From NCBI GenBank assembly GCA_903858815.1, contig CAIOKE010000296.1, positions 1-61,421 on the forward strand: 61,421 bases of DNA. The letters are read 5' to 3'. The translations under genes were made by a program, and so were the position numbers. Positions 8,840 through 18,462 of the stretch are shown piece by piece. Source of the DNA: an uncultured Planctomycetaceae bacterium. GTDB lineage: Bacteria > Planctomycetota > Planctomycetia > Planctomycetales > Planctomycetaceae. Within the stretch, counting starts at the first letter, position 1; each line of letters starts with the position of its first letter. Under the pieces are notes generated by a model. The model saw only the letters and a list, made by a program, of their open reading frames with translations, did not search any database and was not told where the DNA came from.

Positions 8840-9508
8840 CTATCCCCTCGATTTGCGATAGCCATATTCAATCGCAAACCAATCTGCAAAGCGTTCACGC
8901 TTCCGAAAACTGGTGTTCCGCGAATCGTTGATGTGACCGATCTCGTGCATCAGGACGTTGTTCAGATAGAAATCCCGAACCGTGTCAGTCGTCCAGATCA
9001 AACGCCAGAATCGGCCGTCCTGCACCCACCGACCGCCATACATCTCGGCCTCAATCCGTTGAGCCGGTCGAGGGGCACGTCCGTACCACTCCTCCAGCGA
9101 TTCTTCAATCGGATAAAGATACACTGCCGTCCCCCACTGCAGACCATAGCAGGGGAATAACTGGCGTTTGCGAGTCATCCGGCTGAGCTGCACAACGTCC
9201 AGACCACTTCGCAGTGACTGAGGCAACTGCAGGATACGCTCACGCACATCATCCGCAGTTACGGCGTGGATATACCCGACCCCCGCAGTCTGAACCACAA
9301 TCCGCGGATCCAACCCACGCTGTTCGGACGGACCCTGAACCGGAGGATGCCAGATTTCAGGAGCATCAAAGTGGCGACCTGCGGCAAGGCCGCGCCCACG
9401 CTGCTGATGAGCTGACGGCGCCTGAACACTACGCCGACGTCGCACCTGCCGGGAAGCCGGCAAGCCCGAACGATTACGCTGCTGTGATTGTCGGCGACTG
9501 AATTGCAT
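8840..9508 (-). CDS. Putative zinc-dependent metallopeptidase (HExxH)
   Basis: A 222-residue protein I cannot place in a named family. Near the C-terminus it has LMHEIGHIND, a zincin HExxH motif (H188, E189, H192), followed by RERFADWFA, where E205 or D209 could be the third ligand or helper, as in gluzincin-like clans. The middle contains a compact domain (YGLQWGTAVYLYPIEESLEEWY...) and the first 50 residues are Arg/Gln/Ser rich and likely disordered. No clear signal peptide is seen when started at the ATG at 9508, which I prefer to the upstream GTG. A perfect hairpin lies at 9525-9542, in the probable 5' leader. It is a single gene, convergent with the beta-helix gene. Confidence 0.6.
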   Translation of the reverse strand: MQFSRRQSQQRNRSGLPASRQVRRRRSVQAPSAHQQRGRGLAAGRHFDAPEIWHPPVQGPSEQRGLDPRIVVQTAGVGYIHAVTADDVRERILQLPQSLRSGLDVVQLSRMTRKRQLFPCYGLQWGTAVYLYPIEESLEEWYGRAPRPAQRIEAEMYGGRWVQDGRFWRLIWTTDTVRDFYLNNVLMHEIGHINDSRNTSFRKRERFADWFAIEYGYRKSRG

Positions 9509-9524
9509 GACTAAGAACCGCCAG

Positions 9525-9542
9525 AGAAGGACCATTCCTTCT
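9525..9542. promoter_or_regulatory. Perfect hairpin upstream of the HExxH gene
   Basis: AGAAGGA, loop CCAT, TCCTTCT forms a 7-bp perfect inverted repeat 17 bp before the start codon of the minus-strand gene. It could be an operator or a leader hairpin; the assignment is inference. The rest of the 417-bp gap (9509-9925) shows nothing I can identify. Confidence 0.35.
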
Positions 9543-9925
9543 GCCCACGATCCTAACAGTCACCGCACTCGAGTCCAGCTGAACAGCTTAAGTGCATCCA
9601 CCGCAACAACTTGCAAAAAACAAGCCGCAAACTCTAAAAATTCCTCCCCGTCTACGCAGAAGCAAATCTTTACCCAGTCTCACTTTCCGTACCACAACAT
9701 CACCAGATCTGGTTATGCCGGCATGTTCAGTGGTCTGGAATTTTTCTGGGGCCAATGATCCGCCTGTGACGAATCCAGCGATCCTGCGGAATCTACTGAC
9801 CGCTCGTATACCACCAGAACACCCTGTCCAGAAGCTCAGCAATGGCTTTTTCACCGGCCACTACACGTCACGGTAGACTTCAAGCCCCACGGCACTCCCT
9901 TGCCCGCAACCCACTTCAAAAACCT

Positions 9926-10444
9926 CTACTCGACCGGTTCTTCCTCCTCCGCCGGCCCCTCCTCCAGTTCAATCGTAAATTGATTTTCGCCGCCAGCCTT
10001 GACCTCCACCTCCAGCCCCGCCGGGACTTTTAACACCATCTGTCTGCCACGCTGGCTGCGGGTCCTGGAAGCATTGGCCGAGATACTCTCTGTGGCGTTC
10101 TCATCCGCCTCACCGGGTTCCGCAATTTCCTCGGCTTCACCCTCGCCCTCCGGCCCTTCGAAGATCACCCGATGTCGCCCTACGACGGCCCCATCAAACT
10201 GCCCATAGGTGGACAACTGAAAGGTTCCATCAGATTTCAACTCCGCCTTTGCCGGTTTACCCACCTCGCGACCACTGTCCGAATCCGCCGCAGACGCGAT
10301 CGGCACCAGCGTGATCGACCCGGCAGACACCGGAGCACCCTTGAACTGGACCAGACCACCGGCAGGGGCCACCTGATAAGCCGCACCACCACAACCCGCC
10401 AGACACAGCAACAACAAACCGCGCAGCACAGTCACCCGCTCCAT
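9926..10444 (-). CDS. Small planctomycete lipoprotein
   Basis: A 172-residue lipoprotein. The signal MERVTVLRGLLLLCLAGC ends in a good lipobox (LAGC). The body begins with APAGGLVQFKGAPVSAGSITLVP, the same carboxypeptidase-regulatory-like beta pattern as the lipoprotein at 907-1320. It then has an acidic Glu/Pro-rich linker (residues about 90-115) and ends in a Glu-rich tail. Upstream in-frame starts exist at 10459 and 10516; the ATG at 10444 gives the cleanest signal peptide. It is downstream of the DUF1559 gene on the same strand by about 95 bp, repeating the arrangement near 1-2.4 kb. The function is unknown. Confidence 0.72.
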   Translation of the reverse strand: MERVTVLRGLLLLCLAGCGGAAYQVAPAGGLVQFKGAPVSAGSITLVPIASAADSDSGREVGKPAKAELKSDGTFQLSTYGQFDGAVVGRHRVIFEGPEGEGEAEEIAEPGEADENATESISANASRTRSQRGRQMVLKVPAGLEVEVKAGGENQFTIELEEGPAEEEEPVE

Positions 10445-10538
10445 CACCAGCCCCCTCATCCAGAACTCTGACAGAAAGTCCAGCTGCGTACTGCAATTCA
10501 ACGCAGCACGCAACACTCACAGACAACACCTGAAGCTG

Positions 10539-11486
<948 letters not shown>

Positions 11487-11557
11487 CAGCAGCACTCCTT
11501 CAAATTGTCAGGAAATTCAGCTCCAGCCCCAAAAACAGAAAGGCAAAAACAATTGGT

Positions 11558-11624
11558 GAGAATCTCCGCGATTCTCATTAAAACCATGTCATAGTCAACC
11601 CAAAACTACCGTGAAACTATGACA
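11558..11624. promoter_or_regulatory. Two inverted repeats upstream of the DUF1559 gene
   Basis: GAGAATC-TCCGC-GATTCTC at 11558-11576 is a perfect 7-bp hairpin. TGTCATAGT at 11587-11595 and ACTATGACA at 11616-11624 form a perfect 9-bp inverted repeat with a 20-bp loop. Both lie 70-140 bp upstream of the start codon, in the only gap between this gene and the tRNA. They are candidate operators or leader structures; no protein can be named. Confidence 0.4.
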
Positions 11625-11789
11625 AAAAGTCAGGAATTACGGGCGGTTGCACCCGCTGTCCACAATCCGCTCACGCCGCAGACCCCGCTGACACTTGAAA
11701 ATCAGCCGCTGTTCTGGCACACTCACCACCGCTGACCGTCGTTGCACAGCGCCGTAACACAATACGGCAACGCAAAACTTCGTCCGCAT

Positions 11790-11863
11790 GTCTCGGTAGC
11801 TCAATTGGATAGAGTGTCGGCCTCCGGAGCCGAAGGTTGTGGGTTCGAATCCCGCCCGGGACA
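11790..11863 (+). tRNA. tRNA-Arg (anticodon CCG)
   Basis: All arms can be folded by eye. The acceptor GTCTCGG pairs with CCGGGAC (one G-U), with an A discriminator at 11863. The D arm is GCTC...GAGT. The anticodon stem TCGGC/GCCGA has loop CTCCGGA, giving anticodon CCG at 11824-11826. The T arm GTGGG-TTCGAAT-CCCGC is present. The CCA end is not encoded. The antisense strand reads as a typical spurious peptide. Confidence 0.96.
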
Positions 11864-11884
11864 ATTCTTCCATCAGTGTTCACA

Positions 11885-11921
11885 GCGTGTTCAGCCCCCC
11901 AAGGCCGAACACGCTTTTTTT
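11885..11921 (+). terminator. Rho-independent terminator of tRNA-Arg
   Basis: GCGTGTTC (11885-11892) pairs perfectly with GAACACGC (11907-11914) and is followed by seven T residues. It lies 21 bp after the tRNA. Confidence 0.88.
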
Positions 11922-11952
11922 ACGCACTAACATCCCCGCCCACCCGGGCGTC

Positions 11953-12024
11953 ATAGGTCCTATAGGACTTATAGGACCCATAAGACTTATAAGACCCATA
12001 AGACTTATAAGACCCATAGGCCCC
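11953..12024. repeat. 9-bp period tandem array (8 units)
   Basis: Eight 9-nt units sit exactly in phase: ATAGGTCCT, ATAGGACTT, ATAGGACCC, ATAAGACTT, ATAAGACCC, ATAAGACTT, ATAAGACCC, ATAGGCCCC. The units alternate between -CTT and -CCC endings, so an 18-bp higher-order unit is visible. It ends 10 bp from the stop codon of the carboxypeptidase gene. Confidence 0.9.
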
Positions 12025-12034
12025 ATCACGCCCG

Positions 12035-13624
12035 TCACTGCCCGCTTCCCGCTGCCACTGCCTCTACACTCAGCTCCACTCGCTCTGGAATCGCCAGCAC
12101 CGGATACTCGCTGCCCTCACGCAACATCACGTCTAAGAAATTCCACGTCGTCAGCCCATCACAACTTTCTGCTTCCAGCAGCCACGCTGCCAGACGACCT
12201 AACGGCTGCGCCGTCCGCACGATCACTGAACCCGCCCGTAATTCACGAACCTGTTGCATGGATTCCGTCTCCAACTGCACCAGTTGATGCTTCTGAAACA
12301 CTGTCGCACTGCGATGAATTCCCGTCACTCGCTGCACACGCACCGACACACTCACAGCCTCCCGCAGACGCTCCAGTCGCACCCCATGCTGCAACAGATT
12401 CTGCAGCACCGCTGCAGGCACCTCCGAAAGCACATAGGCAAACGGCAGTTCTACCCGCTTCGTCGCGTCATACCGCCCCCAGTACTCCACCTCATAATCC
12501 CGCGGCTCGTTGCTGCCCGGTACACGCCCCAGCACACGAAACTTCTGTTCAAACGGCCGCAGCTCTGCATTCAACGGCAACTGCTCGGGTGCGCTGCCCA
12601 CAGCTCGCACGACCTCAGCCCTCTGCTCAATCGCCCCCAGCACCCTTTTGATTTCGTCTGCACGGTCAATCGCTGCGTTCACACACTGCCGCACAAATTC
12701 ACGAGATGCCAGTACCCGCGTCCGATAGTCCGCATAACTGTACGACTCTGACAGAATCCCGATGCGGCCACGCAACCCCAGATACTCAGTGCTGTACCTC
12801 GGCTCAAACCCGAACGATTCCCACCTCGTATGCTCACGCGCAAAATTCCCGTAATAAAACGTCTCAAACCCCGCACCGCGCATCCCCTGCGATACCGCCG
12901 GCATCAGCTGCTCACGCAGATACGACCGCAACTCAGACACCACCGCCGGATTATGCGGAATGTCATAGGTCAGCGGATACCGATGAATCGATCCATTCGT
13001 CGTGTGACAGTCAATAAACATGTGCGGGTTCCACTGATCAATCAGCCGCACCAAAGACTTCCCCTCAGCGGTCTCCAGACGCACAAAATCCCGATTCAGA
13101 TCAAACCCCTGAGCCGTCTCGCGACGCCCCATGCCACGCACCGGGCCAATCTGCCCCGGGCGATTGTCCAACGACATCTGATCGTTACCGTCTGCGTTGT
13201 AATTCGGTACAAACACAAACACCGCGTGCCGCAGCCACGGATGACGAGCCGTCAGAGCCAGCTCGCGAACCAGCATCAGCAGAGCTTCCTTGCCATCACA
13301 CTCGCCACTGTGAATATTGCCCAGCAGCATGATCACTAACCGCGGATCCCCCGCACGCGGCTGCACTGGCGGATCCGCAATCACCACACCAGACATCGAA
13401 CGGTCCTGCGACGTCCGACCAAACTCAAACCCACGCACATGCTCGGCCCGCTCATCACAGGCCCGCAGAAACATCTGCACCTGCTCTGAAGTACTGGTCG
13501 CCTCATAACCGCTGGCCTCAGCCACTGTCGGCAACTCAGACGCACCCACCAGCTCGTCAGCACCCGCGCCCGCCGTACACAAACCCCAGACAGCCAACAA
13601 CCACACCACACACAGCCCCCTCAT
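12035..13624 (-). CDS. Secreted M14 family zinc carboxypeptidase
   Basis: A 529-residue exported peptidase. The signal peptide is MRGLCVVWLLAVWGLCTAGAGA. The M14 zinc ligands are clear: H105 and E108 in the HSGE motif, and H207 in FIDCH. The substrate-binding FDLNRDF segment (about 174-180) is also present. The catalytic glutamate should lie near residues 250-300 but I did not fix it. The C-terminal 250 residues form an extra domain of unknown role. A GAGGAG Shine-Dalgarno sequence lies 6 bp before the ATG at 13624. It is 10 bp downstream of the PQQ-propeller gene, so the two are one operon. Its job is probably periplasmic peptide degradation; the specificity is unknown. Confidence 0.88.
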   Translation of the reverse strand: MRGLCVVWLLAVWGLCTAGAGADELVGASELPTVAEASGYEATSTSEQVQMFLRACDERAEHVRGFEFGRTSQDRSMSGVVIADPPVQPRAGDPRLVIMLLGNIHSGECDGKEALLMLVRELALTARHPWLRHAVFVFVPNYNADGNDQMSLDNRPGQIGPVRGMGRRETAQGFDLNRDFVRLETAEGKSLVRLIDQWNPHMFIDCHTTNGSIHRYPLTYDIPHNPAVVSELRSYLREQLMPAVSQGMRGAGFETFYYGNFAREHTRWESFGFEPRYSTEYLGLRGRIGILSESYSYADYRTRVLASREFVRQCVNAAIDRADEIKRVLGAIEQRAEVVRAVGSAPEQLPLNAELRPFEQKFRVLGRVPGSNEPRDYEVEYWGRYDATKRVELPFAYVLSEVPAAVLQNLLQHGVRLERLREAVSVSVRVQRVTGIHRSATVFQKHQLVQLETESMQQVRELRAGSVIVRTAQPLGRLAAWLLEAESCDGLTTWNFLDVMLREGSEYPVLAIPERVELSVEAVAAGSGQ

Positions 13625-13634
13625 CACAAACTCC

Positions 13635-15029
13635 TCACTGATCCGACTCCGACCCTGCCGTCGCCCCGCCGTTCCGGAAACAATACAACCGAGCTGATGT
13701 GCGAATCAGCAGCCGATCACCCGCAATCGCCGGACTGGCCATCCCCATGTCATCCTCAGCCAGCACGTTCTTTCGCACCAGCTCATACTTGTCACTGTCC
13801 TGCAGCACAAATGTCACACCGTCCTCATTCAGACAGAAAATCCTGCCCCCCGCAGCCCATGGTGACGCCGTAAATGCCCGACCATTCGGTAATCGCTGCT
13901 GCTCAAACAACGGCGCGCCCGTCCGCGCATGAAACCCCGCCACAAACCCTCGATCATACAACACAAACAAACGCTCACCGCTGACCAGTGTCGAAGGATT
14001 ATACGGCGCCGCTGTCGGCTGCAGCCACGCTATGTATTCGCTCGATGTCACGCCCTTTTCCGGAGTAATATCGCCGGATGCACCCGGACGAATCGCGTAA
14101 ATCGGACGATTCGGGTCCAGCACATAACCCGAACTGACATACAACAGGCCGTCCGCAGCATACGGAGTCGCAATTGTGATGCTCGACATCCCGCCGCGAA
14201 TCGACCACAACTCTTTCCCCTCCAGATCATACGACACCGTGCCGCCTGTCCCCGCCGTCACAATCTCCGTCCGCTGGTCGTGCTGCCAGATAAAAGGAGT
14301 CGACCAGTTGCTCTTGTCCTCGCGGTCAGTCCGCCACAGCTGCTTCCCCGTGACCGCATCCAGCGCCAGCAGATAGGACTGCTGGTCATTATCACAACAG
14401 TAATACAGACGCCCGGAATGCAGCACCGGCGAAGCCGCCGTACCCCAGCCAAAACGCATCGGCACAGCCCCCAACTCATGCCGCCACAACTGCTGACCCG
14501 CGAAATCAAAACAATAAATCCCCAGATTGCCAAAACAAAAATACACCCGCTCGCCGTCCGTCACCGCCGTCTCCGATGCAAAACTGCTCTTGATGTGAAT
14601 CGAAGACTGCGGCGGACCCTCGTGCACCTGATGCTCCCACTGCACCTCACCCGTCACAACATCCAGACACAGCACCTTCCACTGATGCACCGACTGCGGC
14701 GGAGCTGTTCGATCCCCACCAAAATACAAACCCTTCTTCGGATCCTCAGACTTTCCCGTATTCACCACCGTCGTCAGAAAGACATGCCGCCCCCAGACCA
14801 CCGGTGATGACCAGCCCCGACCCGGCAGATCCCGCTTCCACGCCACATTCTCAGTCGCCGACCATACCTCCGGCACCTGCGCACCAGCCGATACACCCCG
14901 CCCACCAGGCCCCCGAAACTGCGCCCACGACCGGTCATCCTGAAACCCCTCAGACTTCCCACAGGAACCCCACACACAAATCATCACCAGCGTCAGCCGC
15001 ATGCACACATCCACAACCCACGAAACCAT
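13635..15029 (-). CDS. PQQ-binding-like beta-propeller protein
   Basis: A 464-residue exported protein. After a hydrophobic N-terminus (RLTLVMICVWGSC) come repeated propeller blades with the PQQ-like signature, including VTGEVQWEHQ, AVTGKQLWRT and DLEGKELWSI; the start region WAQFRGPGGRGVS...VAWKRDLPGRGWSSP is the classic planctomycete opening. Such proteins resemble BamB or quinoprotein dehydrogenases, but no cofactor residues can be shown, so a structural or sensing role is as likely. Start choice: a GGAG lies 7 bp before the ATG at 15029, and another ATG is at 15035. It is the first gene of an operon with the M14 peptidase. Confidence 0.87.
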   Translation of the reverse strand: MVSWVVDVCMRLTLVMICVWGSCGKSEGFQDDRSWAQFRGPGGRGVSAGAQVPEVWSATENVAWKRDLPGRGWSSPVVWGRHVFLTTVVNTGKSEDPKKGLYFGGDRTAPPQSVHQWKVLCLDVVTGEVQWEHQVHEGPPQSSIHIKSSFASETAVTDGERVYFCFGNLGIYCFDFAGQQLWRHELGAVPMRFGWGTAASPVLHSGRLYYCCDNDQQSYLLALDAVTGKQLWRTDREDKSNWSTPFIWQHDQRTEIVTAGTGGTVSYDLEGKELWSIRGGMSSITIATPYAADGLLYVSSGYVLDPNRPIYAIRPGASGDITPEKGVTSSEYIAWLQPTAAPYNPSTLVSGERLFVLYDRGFVAGFHARTGAPLFEQQRLPNGRAFTASPWAAGGRIFCLNEDGVTFVLQDSDKYELVRKNVLAEDDMGMASPAIAGDRLLIRTSARLYCFRNGGATAGSESDQ

Positions 15030-15396
15030 TGCCATACTCCGGTAAAATCGGCAAAGACACAATCTCGTCGCAGTCTAGCGAATCCCCCATTGATCCGCGA
15101 TCCCGAACCACAATCTGATAGCCGTTCAGTGCGACAGACATTCAGATCACATCAAAACACTCCCGCGAAACACCGGCTTCACCTGAAGGCTCGACACCCC
15201 GGCCTAACGTCACCTGAATTACGCGACGTGCAGTTTATTCTGAGACACTTAATTCTCTTCGACAGTTATTAATAAACCAAAAAACCCAGCAAAACATCAT
15301 TGACCTTCAGGACCAGACTGCAAAGCTTCCTCGTGGGTGTGCGGACTAAGTGCACATCAAACCGTTGCGTAACAACTTAATTTCAGGACACGTAAA
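15030..15396. other. Gene-free stretch between divergent genes
   Basis: The 367 bp between the PQQ-propeller gene and the DUF4430-like gene contain no credible gene. An AT-rich pocket at about 15230-15300, including TTATTAATAAACC, is the most promoter-like part, but I cannot assign boxes. The following gene has no clear Shine-Dalgarno sequence. Confidence 0.5.
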
Positions 15397-15945
15397 ATGC
15401 CCGCAGTACAGAATCCAGTGCGCCTTCGCATCGCCGGAATCTATTACGACGAAGTATTCAGCCTTGATAGCCTGCCTGGAACACCAGCCATTGACCTCAG
15501 AGGCCGAAATGTTCCAGCCAAACCAACCATTTTCGAACTACTGGAAGCCGCATTTCTGAAACCGGGGCGGAACAAAGAGAATTTCACATACGTGTTCGAG
15601 CGTCGCGGCGACCATCTTTCAATCACATCTCTGGGCGTCACCCATAAGAAGAATATTGTGGGAACACTTGGTGGGAAATCACGCGCATCAGGAACATATC
15701 AACTGACTGAAATCGGGATCCCGGGGGGTGTTGTAGCCTGGCAGTACTACGTCTATCGCGCAGGTGTGTCGGCATCACAGTTGCCTGCTGCCGCAGGCTC
15801 ATCACCCACGGGCTATTCGCCCGTGAAAGGGAACGGCACAGGCTTTACAGGTTTTGATCAGTTTGAACTGCAGGCGGGCGATGAGGTCATCTGGCGACAG
15901 GTCGCCATTCTTCGCGAACCAAACGTCCCGACCGCATCAGCCTGA
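15397..15945 (+). CDS. Small protein with DUF4430-like pattern
   Basis: A 182-residue protein without signal peptide or membrane segment. I do not recognise it as a named gene. The order of elements recalls DUF4430/transcobalamin-C-terminal-like beta domains: an FELLEAAF helix after a beta strand (residues 47-54), ITSLGV, an AWQYYVYR strand, and a closing FELQAGDEVIWRQV segment that parallels the GDxVxW ending of that family. A GSSPTGYSPVKGNGTG loop (about 133-148) splits the last strands. It stands alone on the + strand between minus-strand regions and has its own rho-independent terminator. The family call is inference from pattern only. Confidence 0.55.
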   Translation: MPAVQNPVRLRIAGIYYDEVFSLDSLPGTPAIDLRGRNVPAKPTIFELLEAAFLKPGRNKENFTYVFERRGDHLSITSLGVTHKKNIVGTLGGKSRASGTYQLTEIGIPGGVVAWQYYVYRAGVSASQLPAAAGSSPTGYSPVKGNGTGFTGFDQFELQAGDEVIWRQVAILREPNVPTASA

Positions 15946-15967
15946 TTCGCTGACAGAGGTCAACAGC

Positions 15968-15998
15968 ACAGGGGCGCCGTCCGCGTCCCTGTCTTTTT
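15968..15998 (+). terminator. Rho-independent terminator of the DUF4430-like gene
   Basis: ACAGGGGCGC (15968-15977) pairs with GCGTCCCTGT (15983-15992) with one G-T wobble and loop CGTCC, then C and five Ts. It begins 22 bp after the stop codon. Confidence 0.82.
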
Positions 15999-16072
15999 CA
16001 CCCGGTCTGAACTGCCCTTTCAGCCCCACGACATTCCCGCATCTGAACACCTTCACCAGGCTTCACGGTAAC

Positions 16073-17090
16073 TCACCCCACCACGTCCGGAATTGGAACG
16101 CCACCGTGAGCAATCGGTAACGGACGACCAGTGCGGTCCGGCAGCATCAGGTGAAAGTCAATTCCCGTCTGCTGGTAGATCGTCGCCACAACGTCGGCCG
16201 GTGAGACCGGATTCGACGCCGGCGAGGCACCGATCGCGTTCGAGCTGCCATACACCGCACCACGCCGAATGCCGCCACCAGCCAGCAGACAAAAACACAC
16301 TGCGGCCAGTGTTCCCGACCCGCCTTCGCGTTGATCTTCCGCGACCGACCCAGCTCGCGCAACATCGCAGAATTGTTCTCGTGCATGTCATAGGTAAAGG
16401 AACCATGCGGGAGAAAATTCCAGCATGTACGCTGATAAAGGAGACTTGCGCTTCCACCAGTCGACGCGCCACCAGCTTGCAGTTGCCAAATAACGAACCG
16501 CACTGTCGCTGCCGAAACTCGGCAGATTCCCCCGACAGGTCAAACGCCGCTCGCACACGTCCACTGGTCAGCAACCCAAAAGCCTTCTGCTGGGTCCAAT
16601 CCAGACGATCAATCGCCCACGCTGACTGCCCAGCCAGCCACCATATGGCCCCGGACGACGAATGCCGAGGTACATGCTGCTTTCACCCCGCCCGGATAAC
16701 ACGGCAGACAAACCGCTCTCGGCATGTCACCCGGTCCCAGACCCACGTACTGACAGACCGCACCGATATCCGGCGGATCAGCCGGATCCGGCACCCGGGC
16801 AGCAGGATACCCCAGACTGAAACCCGTCATGATGTTCAGCGGATTGGGAGTATTGTAGTTGTGAGTCACCGAACGGATCAAAGACAGCTTGTGCATGATC
16901 CGCGCTGTGTTCGGCAGATACTCACAGATCTGCACACTCGGCACGGATGTCTGAATCGGCTGGAACGAACCACGAATCTCCAGCGGCGCACCGGGCTTCA
17001 GATCAAACATGTCCAGCTGACTGGGACCACCCAGCAGATTGAACAGGATCACCGAACGAGCTGCCCCGGGGTGACAGGACACCGTTAGAA
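16073..17090 (-). pseudogene. DUF1501 gene, C-terminal part, frameshifted
   Basis: This is the decayed body of a DUF1501 (sulfatase-fold, planctomycete-specific) gene. Reading on the minus strand, AARSVILFNLLGGPSQLD starts near 17076 in one frame and continues to about 16610. The text then moves to a second frame (RVRAAFDLSGESAEFRQ), returns to the first (GSFTYDMHENNSAM, then GRSRKINAKAGREHWPQ), and ends in a third (LLAGGGIRRGAVYGSSNAIG to GGVPIPDVVG). Each piece matches the expected order of a DUF1501 protein, so at least three frame changes and a small internal deletion have accumulated. The N-terminus is missing here; it lies about 2.9 kb away at 20004-20154, beyond two sialidase genes. 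Confidence 0.85.
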
Positions 17091-17178
17091 CTTTTTTTGC
17101 CGGGAATCAGAACGTGGAGTCCTGGAAATCGATTTTGGGCGGGCATCCGCTAAACCTCAATGTATTATCGTCGGCTGG

Positions 17179-18462
17179 TCACTGCGATGCCTCCGCCAGC
17201 GCATCGACTTCGCTCATGGTGAACCGCACGCTGACGATGGACGGGTTCTCTGTGGCGACGAGGTTTGCATAGGTCGTGGCGACGATGGTGCCGTCGGTTA
17301 GCAAATGGATTCCGGGGTAGAAGCCGTCTTTGAAGGTTTTCAGCAGGCTGACGCGATACTGGCCGGGCTGGCCTTGCTTGATGTCGTCGTAGGTGCCGAC
17401 CCAGGCGATGAAGCCGCCTTTGTCTTTCGATTGCGGTGTGGCGCTACGGAAGACGATGACCATGCGGCGATCGGGCAAAGTGATGCCGTGGTGACGATCT
17501 CCCGTGAGCCCCCATGGTGCGTCCACGGCTTGAGACCACGTTTGGCCCTCGTCTCGGCTGAACATGACGAGACTGGTGCCGCTACGGCGGTTCTCTCGCA
17601 TCAGGCAGCAGAGTTCTTCGCCATCGGGTGAGCGGAAGACATAAGGCTCGCACGGGTGCTTGCCGTCGAGCTTCGTGCCATCGCAGACCACGACGGGCGG
17701 CGACCAGGTGAAGCCTCCGTCGCGCGTGATGGATTGCAGCACTTGCAGCGTCCCTTCCTCGCCGATGCCGCTGCCGCGATGGAAGAGTCCAAGTGATGTG
17801 CCGTCCTTCAGCCGCACGATGCTGGAGAAGGTCATGATGCAGCGAAACGGATCGTCCTTCGCGATGCGTCCGCCGATGGGCGGCAGCTCACGCCACGTCT
17901 TGCCATCGTCCTCGCTGACGATGCGCGGCATGAAGCCCTGATGCCGGCCTTCGATCGGCTTCGGGTTCTCCTTGTCGGCCAAAGTGCGTGCCGCGAAGAC
18001 CCACATGCGATCTTTGCCCTGTGGATCGGTGATGCGGTAGAGGCTGGGGCAGTTCTTAAAGTTGGCGTAGTTCAGCGGCAGCGCGTCATCCATGCGTGTC
18101 CACGTGAGACCACCGTCATCGCTGCGAGCCATCGGCCCCGCGTGACCCCCGTGGCCGATGTTCCAGACGCAAAACATCGTCCTGTTGTCCGCGAGCATCG
18201 CCGTGGTCGGATGCGCGTGATACGCCCCCGGCTCCGGCAAACCGCGGGCGATGACGATCTGCCGCGGCGTGTCCTCGGAGAGATCAAAGTGCTTCAAAGC
18301 CTCGCGATGCTGCTGCCACAGTGCCTTCTTCTCGGCAGGCGCGTATTCCCAAGCACGTTTCGCGGCCTTGGTGGCATTGGTAGCTTCGGGCTTGGCTTGG
18401 GCGAAGGCGGCGAGCGGAGCGAGGATGAAGGCAGTGAGGAGGGTGATGGCGGGCGTCTTCAT
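17179..18462 (-). CDS. Sialidase-like (BNR/Asp-box) secreted protein 1
   Basis: A 427-residue exported beta-propeller protein. The signal peptide is MKTPAITLLTAFILAPLAAFA. Four Asp-box motifs are visible: SDDGGLTW, SEDDGKTW, TRDGGFTW and SRDEGQTW. This is the six-bladed exo-alpha-sialidase fold; the catalytic Arg triad and Tyr/Glu pair were not assigned, so sialic-acid hydrolysis is not shown. The coding strand is C-rich at third positions (ATC, GCC, CTC), whereas the neighbouring minus-strand genes are G-rich. This marks it as foreign, with a Verrucomicrobia-like style. It overlaps the upstream sialidase-like gene by 4 bp, so the two are one operon inside the insertion that splits the DUF1501 gene. 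Confidence 0.85.
   Translation of the reverse strand: MKTPAITLLTAFILAPLAAFAQAKPEATNATKAAKRAWEYAPAEKKALWQQHREALKHFDLSEDTPRQIVIARGLPEPGAYHAHPTTAMLADNRTMFCVWNIGHGGHAGPMARSDDGGLTWTRMDDALPLNYANFKNCPSLYRITDPQGKDRMWVFAARTLADKENPKPIEGRHQGFMPRIVSEDDGKTWRELPPIGGRIAKDDPFRCIMTFSSIVRLKDGTSLGLFHRGSGIGEEGTLQVLQSITRDGGFTWSPPVVVCDGTKLDGKHPCEPYVFRSPDGEELCCLMRENRRSGTSLVMFSRDEGQTWSQAVDAPWGLTGDRHHGITLPDRRMVIVFRSATPQSKDKGGFIAWVGTYDDIKQGQPGQYRVSLLKTFKDGFYPGIHLLTDGTIVATTYANLVATENPSIVSVRFTMSEVDALAEASQ

Noticed and set aside
11742-11930. 62-codon frame across the tRNA
   Set aside because: It is only the translation of the tRNA-Arg gene and its surroundings.
13929-14807. 292-codon + strand frame
   Set aside because: Antisense to the PQQ-propeller gene, Arg/His/Gln rich, no domain.
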